Shown here piece by piece: positions 57,393 through 64,000 of a DNA stretch of 64,000 nt. Position 1 is the stretch's first letter; the number at the start of each line of letters is the position of its first letter. The stretch lies in NCBI GenBank assembly GCA_009823505.1, contig VZQC01005710.1, forward strand, positions 992,007 through 1,056,006, written 5' to 3'. The notes below the pieces were generated by a model. It did no database searches, was not told where the DNA came from, and worked only from the letters and a program-made list of their open reading frames with translations. The stretch is from Rhizomys pruinosus (Eukaryota; Chordata; Mammalia; Rodentia; Spalacidae). Position numbers and translations under genes: made by a program.

Positions 57393-58089
57393 GATGTCAA
57401 GTTATATTTTTACCTGTGTACAAGCTTAGGGTTAAACTGTGACTCCCTAATATGTTTTGCAATTAACCTATAGTTTGATTTCAGACTTTGTAATTGTTTA
57501 CTATATGTGGAGGAGTAAAGCTAAGAGTAGAAGCATAAACATCACAGCTGGGATAGAAGCCCAAAGCACAGATTGAACAAGTTTTGCTTAGAGTTCTGCA
57601 GTGCAAGAAGGCTGTGACACGCTTCAAGTAGAAAACATGTTTTATAAGCTTTATTCAAAGCATAAAGTACAAGCTCTTAGCGGTGAATTTGATGCTAATG
57701 AACTAACAATGTACTAAATAAGGATATGGTGTTTTTATAACAAAGCATACATAAAGCAAGGCTAATGGGGATGGCTTTACACGGTAGAACAGGAAATAAG
57801 AAATTATGATAAAAGCTACACAATTTTAGCTAAAATGAGTAAACCCTGAGAATCTAATGACAACATGGTAGCCAAAGAATAATTTTGTAGTCTATGTTTG
57901 AATCATTCTAAGCCGATTGATTTTAAATGCTTTCACCACAAAAAGAAAGAAAATGTAAAACAAGTTGACATGGTTGATTGATTGAGAAGATTTGTGAAGA
58001 GACTAGAACTTACCTCTGTAATTCTTTAAGGAACAATAGTTTGATATTTGATAATGTAACATTTAAGGAAACTTTAGAAATCATGATTT
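57393..58089. other. Unique DNA of the left arm, inner part
   Basis: AT-rich, no gene seen. Mirrors 59290-59985. Confidence 0.5.
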
Positions 58090-58690
58090 GCAGCTCTCTT
58101 CACAATAGCAAGGAGCTGGAACCAACCTAAATGCCCCTCAACTGACGAGTGATAGAGAAATTGGTACATCTACACAATGGAGTTCTATGCAGCAGTAAAG
58201 AAAGACGACATCACGAGCTTGCAGGAAAATGGCTGGAGCTAGAGGACATCAGGCTGAGGAAGTAACACAGTCCCAGAAAAACAAACGACGAATGGTATCC
58301 CTCATCCGTGGATGCTAGTGCCAATTACCCAGTTGTAAGTATTTCTTGTCTAGGGCCCCTGAGCTTTTGTACAAAGCATTGGGTGTAATGCATATTGGAA
58401 AAAACAACAAAAAAAAAAAAAAAAAAAACTGACTGAACAGTGAACTCTGTCTCAAAAACAGTCAACTTCCCCATGGAAAATATTGACAGACTAAGAGATG
58501 AAAAGCATGTTTATTTTGCGGGTGGTGGGGTGGGGGATGGGCGGGAACACGGGTCTAGATTTGTTAAAAATAAATAATTAAAATAAATATAAAATAAATA
58601 AATAAAAATAAAAAATTAAAAAATAAAAAAATTTAAAACAAATTAACCACACACCCCAATGCTTCCAACAAGGCTTTTTACAAATAACCA
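58090..58690 (+). mobile_element. LINE-1 3' end with last part of ORF2
   Basis: Begins in the ORF2 C-terminal region (CTCTTCACAATAGCAAGGAG, TACACAATGGAGTTCTATGC), then the 3' UTR (GTTGTAAGTATTTCTTGTC, GATGAAAAGCATGTTTATTT) and an AAATAAATAAAAATAAAAAA tail. The 5' ~90 bp belong to the palindrome arm; the rest lies in the spacer. Its 3' UTR, tail and nearest flank are an inverted copy of 52500-52947. Confidence 0.88.
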
Positions 58691-58699
58691 AAAAAACAA

Positions 58700-59194
58700 A
58701 AAAAAACAACCAAAAAGACACGAACATTATTTTGTCTGTTGGGAGACCTAGGAATAGGACAAGGCAGCCTACACCTTTGAATAGATGCCAGTCACCATCC
58801 GAAATTTTGAAGTATATAATTTAATTTATTCAGTTGGCTCTTTTTGTACTTATTTGAAGGATTTGATCTATCTTTTATCAGACCAAGACTGATAAAAATA
58901 GAACAATTTGTAATCCACACCAAATTTAAAAATCAGTTTGGGACCTAATGAAGTAAGATTCATCTATTTAAGGAAAAGTTGGTGTTGTAATATAAAGCAC
59001 CTAATTTCATTCTTCTGTACTGTTATTAATGTGTTATCTGCTTTTTAATAAAACTTGATTTAGAATGCTAAAAATAAAATAAAAAATTTAAATAGTAAAT
59101 AGCTTATTTGGGAAATAATTTTTTTTAAGCTTGAAGTTTTATGAAGTAACATGCTCAAAATTGAGTTGGTTCTAAAATTCCTTCATAGTGTGAG
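58700..59194. other. Palindrome spacer, inner part
   Basis: The 1-kb spacer runs 58183-59194. After the LINE-1 tail it holds AT-rich unique DNA. TTTTTAATAAAACTTGATTT (about 59040-59059) followed by an A-rich stretch looks like an mRNA 3' end, so a processed-transcript fragment is possible; I cannot name a parent. Confidence 0.45.
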
Positions 59195-60002
59195 CTCCAT
59201 TGTGTAGATGTACCACATTTTCTCTATCCACTCGTCAGTTGAGGGGCATTTAGGTTGGTTCCAGCTCCTTGCTATTGTGAAGAGAGCTGCAAATCATGAT
59301 TTCTAAAGTTTCCTTAAATGTTACATTATCAAATATCAAACTATTGTTCCTTAAAGAATTACAGAGGTAAGTTCTGAGGTCTCTACTCACAATATCTTCC
59401 TCAATCAATCACCATGTAACTTTGTTACAATTTTCTTTCTTTTTGGTGAAAGCATTTAAAATCAATCGGCTTAGAATGATTCAAACATAGACTACAAAAT
59501 TATTCATTATGGCTACCATGTTGTACATTAGATTCTCAGGGTTTACTCATTTTAGCTAAAATTGTGTAGCTTTTATCATAATTTCTTATTTCCTGCTTCT
59601 ACCGTGTAAAGCCATCCCCATCTAGCCTTGCTTTATGTATGCTTTGTTATAAAAACACCATATCCTTATTTAGTACATTGTTAGTTCATTAGCATCAAAT
59701 TCACCGCTAAGAGCTTGTACTTTATGCTTTGAATAAAGCTTATAAAACAACATGTTTTCTACTTGAAGCGTGTCACAGCCTTCTTGCACTGCAGAACTCT
59801 AAGCAATACTTGTTCAATTCTGTGCTTTGGAGCTTCTATCCCAGCCTGTGATGTTTATGCTTCTACTCTTAGCTTTACTCCTTACATATAGAACATTTAC
59901 AAAGTCTGAAATCAAACTATAGGTTAATTGCAAAACATATTTAGGGAGTCACAGTTTAACCCTAAGCTTGTACACAGGTAAAAAATATAACTTGACATTC
60001 CT

Positions 60003-60226
60003 TTTTTTTGAGGCAGGGTCTCCCTTTAGTCTCAGCTGGCCTGGAGCTCACTCTGTAGACCAGGCTGGCCTTGAACTCAGAGATCTGCCTGCCTCTGCCT
60101 CCCAAGTGCTGGGACTAAAGGTATGTGCCACCACACCAGGCACTAAGGATGGTTCTTAGCCACCATGTGGGTGCTGGGAATTGAACTAGGTCCTCTGCAA
60201 GAGCACCGAATCATCTCTCCAGCCCC
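60003..60226 (-). mobile_element. B2-B1 composite SINE, right arm
   Basis: Mirror of 57163-57391. Flanked by AACTTGACATTCCT (59989-60002) and AACTTTACATTCCT (60227-60240). No A-tail or duplication lies at the internal junction near 60143. Confidence 0.9.
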
Positions 60227-60240
60227 AACTTTACATTCCT

Positions 60241-62083
60241 AAATTACCTAGCCAGTTGATGTATATTTTTTTTTTGATAGTGAAAATATATTTATTTTTT
60301 TAATACAGTAGCTGCCAGCAATATACTGGTACTGATGTTCCAGAGAGAAGAAAACACAAGCATTCTATAATAATGAGCTTTCGGGCCTAACCATGAAATT
60401 CTATTAAAAAACAAATACTCCAATTCAGCTCAACATTATGGCTTGGGACTTTAATTTTTTTCATGATAAAAATATAATTTCAGTTGTCCCAATCTTGATA
60501 ACTGTAAAGATGACATTTTAAGAGGTTACTGAAAGCTCCAATAACGCCTGCCCCCTCCTCTTTCAACTGTTATTACTAATGTAAGAAATTGGTCAATTAC
60601 CTTGATGACATGTATATCAAAATATCCATGAAAAATATAAACTTTTCCTCCTTTATACTTTGTAGACATTACCTAAGTGAGTTTTTTAAATACACAGAAA
60701 TAAATGCTATCTACATGCAACTCTGAAGAGATTCCTAACTCAGCAGACATATGAATGCCTAAATTCTAGAGCTGATCCACCTAGCTTAAAAATCAGCATC
60801 ACACTCTCTTTAATTGTATGCAAATCGCTCAAGGGTTTAGAGCTGTAAAAGCTAATGTTACTGAGAAATAAAATCTTATCTGCATTTCTTTGAAAATCTG
60901 TTATCTACATAAAAAGACAGTTATATTAACTAGAACAGTAAGGACTCTCCCAGTATCCTTGGAAAACAGCGAGACTCTCCATGTAGAATCCAGTCTCCTC
61001 AATGAAGCATAACAAGAGGTGGTTGAAGGCAGGAAGAATGATTCACTAGTGCAGACATGAGATCAGATGATTTCCGCATGTCAACTCATACACCACTTCA
61101 ACTGGATGGGAACTTTTATATTTCAAGCAAGATTTTAAGCCATGATCTTTCCACAGAGAGGTGGGGTCTTGCTATAAGAACTTCCTTTTCACAGCTTCAG
61201 CCCATCTGCCAATCTCAAGCTCATTTGATCAACTTCCTTAAAAGAAAACTAAAATGTGTCTTTCTACGGAGAATAATTCTGCTTTTGTCAAAACCATGGA
61301 CACCCAGAGACAGCCAAGTGCAACCCCTAGCAAAGAAGCAATGGAGAATGGACACCCCAAGGGTGGGCATCTCAGAGTTCCCGCATGGCTCTCCACAGCT
61401 CTCCACGTGTCCATGGGCCCTCCCACTCAGTGTCTTAGCTACTTGCCAAAAGAACAGGTGTGCTGTCTCTGGAGTCTTCCTCATGCTTTGAGTTATGAGG
61501 CAAGATGCAATCTCACCCAAGGACAAGCTGCCACTATTTAAGGCTGGGTCACTTCCACACATCAAAGCCACGAGGTGTCATTTCTCAATGGAGAAGGAAT
61601 AGTGTTTTTTTCTGGAACCAGATACATCACTATCCAGGGTTGACAGTGATGGCTGTCACACCTCTGACCTGTAATGAAGTCCTATGAAAGCTAGCTAGGG
61701 CCATGGGCATAATATGAAGGTTTTCTTATCGTTCCATACTAAGCTAATTATGGGTAAGTTTAAAAAGACAGCTGATTACAAAAGTCAGACTGTTTCCATA
61801 AAGCCAGAGCTTATTAAATGTTAGTGTATCAAAGGAGGGAAAACATTGTCACCTTAAAGTAATATACTTTGGGGAGGGGAGCCTATGAGAGAGGAAGAGC
61901 AGTCCTTGAACAAGTTAGGTATAAAAATTACCCCAAAATGTAGCATACTCAAGCCCAATCTTCAGAACACTACTCAGAATATCCATTTGGAGGTATGAAT
62001 ACTTTTACTAAATCTGTTCTCCTTTGGTCAAGAAAATAATTTCCAGTTTAGGACTTCGGTTTAAAAATGAGAAAACAAACCAG
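60241..62083. other. Unique DNA of the right arm
   Basis: No gene seen. Contains the mirror of the 116-codon frame (61221-61571) and, on the other strand, a 144-codon frame (61057-61491). Neither shows a domain I know. Confidence 0.5.
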
Positions 62084-62225
62084 ATATGGTGGCACAGGCT
62101 TGGAAATTTCAGCACTGAGGAGACAGATGGGGAGACTGCCCCAAGTCTGAGGCCAGCCTGGTCTACAGAGCGAGCGCCAAGCTAGCCAGGGCTATAAGAT
62201 GAGCTCATGTCTCAAGAAAACAAAG
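62084..62225 (+). mobile_element. B1 SINE, diverged, right arm
   Basis: CCAGATATGGTGGCACAGGC start, GAGGCCAGCCTGGTCTACAG, then CTCATGTCTCAAGAAAAC end. Confidence 0.8.
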
Positions 62226-62559
62226 GAAAAACAAACAAACTAACAAAAACCAAGAAAACATATAGAGTATTATTCTTCAACGTGGCTACAGAAAAATTAA
62301 TTCAAGGAAGCATGATCGTTAAGATGAGTCAAAACTGTGGTAAACACACTGTGACAATTCAATGTCGTCCCAAAAAAGCAAGGTCTTCTCTGCAGCTTAA
62401 TGCAACTGGATGAGTATCTCAATTCTCCAGTTGATGTATATTTTAAGATACTTAAAAAAAGATTTGTTCTTTCTCATAAATCTTAGAACTGAGGAAAATA
62501 GAGACATGTACTTCAAGCTATATCTACAGTGATAATAGTCAATGTGATACTATCTTTAC

Positions 62560-63170
62560 TGACCAGTTTACCCACTTTGACTACATATATGTATATATAC
62601 ATATTTGGTGTTTAGGAACCACAAATGAGGGATAATGAGTCGCTTGTTTTTCTGAGACTGTGTTACCTCACTTAGCATAACAGCTTCCAGTTCCATCCAT
62701 TTCCCTACAAACTTCACGATGTCTTCTTCACCGCTGCATAGAACTCCATTGTGTAAATGTACCACATCTTCACTACCCATTCATCAATTGAGGGGCCCCT
62801 GGGCTGCTTCCAGCTCTTTGATATTGTGAAAAGAGCAGCAATAAGCATGGCTGTCCGTGTGTCTCTCTTATAGGATGAATCCTTTGGGTGTATACCTAGG
62901 AGTGGTATAATTGGGTCAAATGGTAGGTTCATTTTTTAGTCTTTTAAGAGTTCTCCACACTACTTTCCATAGAGGTTGCACGAGTTTGCAATCCTTCCAG
63001 CAGTCAATGAGTGTTCTCCTTTCTCCACAACCTCTCCAGAATTTGGTGTCACTTGTTTTCTTGATCATAGCCAGTTGTATCAGGGTAAGGTGACATCTTA
63101 AAGTGGTTTTAATGTGTGTGCTGTCACTCTGCCAGATGTAGAGGTGAATGCACAAACCTTGTCCACTGGA
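62560..63170 (-). mobile_element. LINE-1 ORF2 fragment, right arm
   Basis: The minus strand encodes ORF2 C-terminal segments in three nearly abutting frames: a stretch ending LKRLKNEPTI (62916-63155), one with PFDPIIPLLGIHP and MEFYAAVKK (62714-62932), and a last one (62568-62780). ORF2 near its 3' end is thus kept with only a few frameshifts. The 3' UTR is not present. Confidence 0.88.
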
Positions 63171-63315
63171 TTACAGGGAAAAGGGAAAACATAAGATAGC
63201 TGCCAGCAGCTGACCTAAACCTTGGGACCAAAGGCTGCCCACCTGTCTCATCTAACATCTATACCAGGCAATGCCCTATTGGCACTCCCAGATCCTAAAG
63301 GCTGCTGCCTGCTAG

Positions 63316-63718
63316 GCACTCTACAGCCTAATGCCAGACTGTCACCTGATGGGCGCTCTCCAGTCTAATATGCCAGACTGTCACCTGATAGGTGCTCTAC
63401 AGTCTAATATGCCAGACTGTCACCTGATAGGTGCTCTCCAGTCTAATATGCCAGACTGTCACCTGATAGGTGCTCTACAGCCTAATGCCAGACTGTCACC
63501 TGATGGGTGCTCTACAGTCTAATATGCCAGACTGTCACCTGATAGGTGCTCTACAGTCTAATATGCCAGACTGTCACCTGATAGGGGCTCTACAGTCTAA
63601 CATGCCAGACTGTCACCTGATAGGTGCTCTTCAGTCTAATATGCCAGACTGTCGCCTGATAGGTGCTCTACAGTCTAATATGGCAGACTGTCACCTGATA
63701 GGTGCTCTACAGTCTAAT
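63316..63718 (+). repeat. 39-bp minisatellite, right array
   Basis: Ten full units of GCCAGACTGTCACCTGATAG then GTGCTCTACAGTCTAATAT, plus a partial unit. Variants: two 36-bp units (GCCTAATGCC), CTCTCCAG, GGGGCTC. As 39 is 13 codons, the frame stays open and gives a repeating MPDCHLIGALQSN peptide frame, a consequence of the period, not evidence of a gene. Confidence 0.97.
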
Positions 63719-63805
63719 TCCTGCCCAGGCACTCACCACACGCCACAGCCCCACACCAGCCTCCCAAGTTGGTGGTCTGCTGGACCGCCATCCAGCCCAC
63801 TGGTC

Positions 63806-64000
63806 ATAACTACACAAACCTGATGGGCTAAGATCACACGCACAAAATAACAGCTGGTTGTCCCTGTCTTGATGGTTAAGAAGGACTCGTTTATTAATTC
63901 ACAGCATTCTGTTTTTATACCCAGAGTGACATCATATCTCAGGGCCTGGTTTCAGATCCCCTGCCTCATGTTCTATAATATCACGAGTACTTGTCCATGC
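63806..64000 (-). mobile_element. LTR-like sequence, cut by window end
   Basis: On the minus strand GGGTATAAAAACAG (TATA box, plus 63913-63919) is followed about 20 nt later by an AATAAA signal (plus 63890-63895), the close spacing of a short-R LTR. The outer edge lies beyond the window. The palindrome's outer boundary falls 80-110 bp inside. Confidence 0.5.

Larger units (their letters stand above)
52949..58182 (+). repeat. Left arm of giant inverted repeat
   Basis: The arm opens GACCAGTGGGTTGGATGG, which is the reverse complement of the right arm's end (63805). It closes CTACACAATGGAG, reverse complement of the right arm's start (59195). It contains, in order, a 39-bp minisatellite, a LINE-1 ORF2 piece, a B1, about 1.8 kb of unique DNA, a B2-B1 composite, 0.7 kb of unique DNA and the start of a LINE-1 ORF2 end. 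The arm is about 620 bp longer than its partner, mostly in the minisatellite. It shows many single-base indels against the right arm. Identity in unique parts looks like roughly 95% by eye. Confidence 0.93.
59195..63805 (-). repeat. Right arm of giant inverted repeat
   Basis: Reverse complement of 52949-58182, in mirrored order. The repeats within it are cleaner: the 39-bp array is regular, the LINE-1 ORF2 fragment keeps longer open frames, and the B2-B1 composite shows a 14-bp target duplication with one mismatch. Confidence 0.93.

Noticed and set aside
58700..59194. Spacer as the 3' end of a gene (AATAAA then A-rich)
   Set aside because: Suggestive only; no coding part and no parent gene could be recognised.
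55823..61571. 116-codon frame present in both palindrome arms
   Set aside because: Presence in both arms follows from the duplication. The reverse strand is also open, residues 77-88 differ by compensating indels, and I recognise no family.
63331..63823. Repeating 13-residue protein frames (and mirror frames on the left arm)
   Set aside because: Period 39 is a multiple of three, so any stop-free unit gives a long frame. No start context or conservation can be shown.

Overview
The window is nuclear DNA from a muroid rodent, judged from its repeats. It holds about fifteen B1 (7SL-derived) SINEs, more than twenty B2-type (tRNA-derived) SINEs, several rodent LINE-1 3' ends, ERVK-type LTRs and long microsatellites. 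The SINE subfamilies do not look like standard mouse or rat ones, so I do not name a species. I find no intact protein-coding gene and no convincing exon. The only host-gene sequence I recognise is a short, broken retrocopy of GTF2E2 (TFIIE beta) at 40434-40690. The stretch reads as intergenic or deep-intronic DNA.

Layout. 1-16000 is unique DNA with scattered SINEs, a solo LTR with a 6-bp target duplication (3675-4255), a B2-B1 composite SINE (7376-7625), a TATG-rich minisatellite (7928-8203) and a 186-bp near-perfect hairpin insertion with LTR-like ends and a 6-bp target duplication (12031-12216). 16000-20650 is a nest of LTR-like sequence, B1s, a 2.4-kb antisense LINE-1 that keeps the reverse transcriptase FADD motif, a second LINE-1 tail and a B2-B1 insertion chain. 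20650-35000 is mostly unique sequence with B2/B1 clusters, a (CA)n tract and MER-like repeats. 35000-52500 adds a second kind of B2/B1 chimera, an old LINE-1, the GTF2E2 retrocopy lodged in a LINE-1 tail, a LINE-1 with a 17-bp target duplication and a C-rich 19/20-bp minisatellite.

52949-63805 is dominated by a very large inverted repeat. The left arm (52949-58182) and right arm (59195-63805) mirror each other around a spacer of about 1 kb. Each arm carries a 39-bp minisatellite at its outer end, a LINE-1 ORF2 fragment, a B1, a B2-B1 composite and shared unique DNA. The only ambiguous base in the window (N, position 52948) sits exactly at the outer edge of the left arm, and the left arm looks indel-rich beside the right. 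An assembly or fold-back-read artefact is therefore a serious alternative to a real palindrome. Beyond the right arm lies LTR-like sequence running off the window.

Most interesting items: (1) the giant inverted repeat and its single-N boundary; (2) the hairpin element with retroviral-type ends; (3) a B2-B1 composite SINE seen at two unrelated loci with the same internal junction and unit-length target duplications; (4) a retrocopy that keeps the 5' end of its parent mRNA but lacks the 3' end. Boundaries of repeats are estimates by eye unless a target-site duplication (TSD) fixes them.
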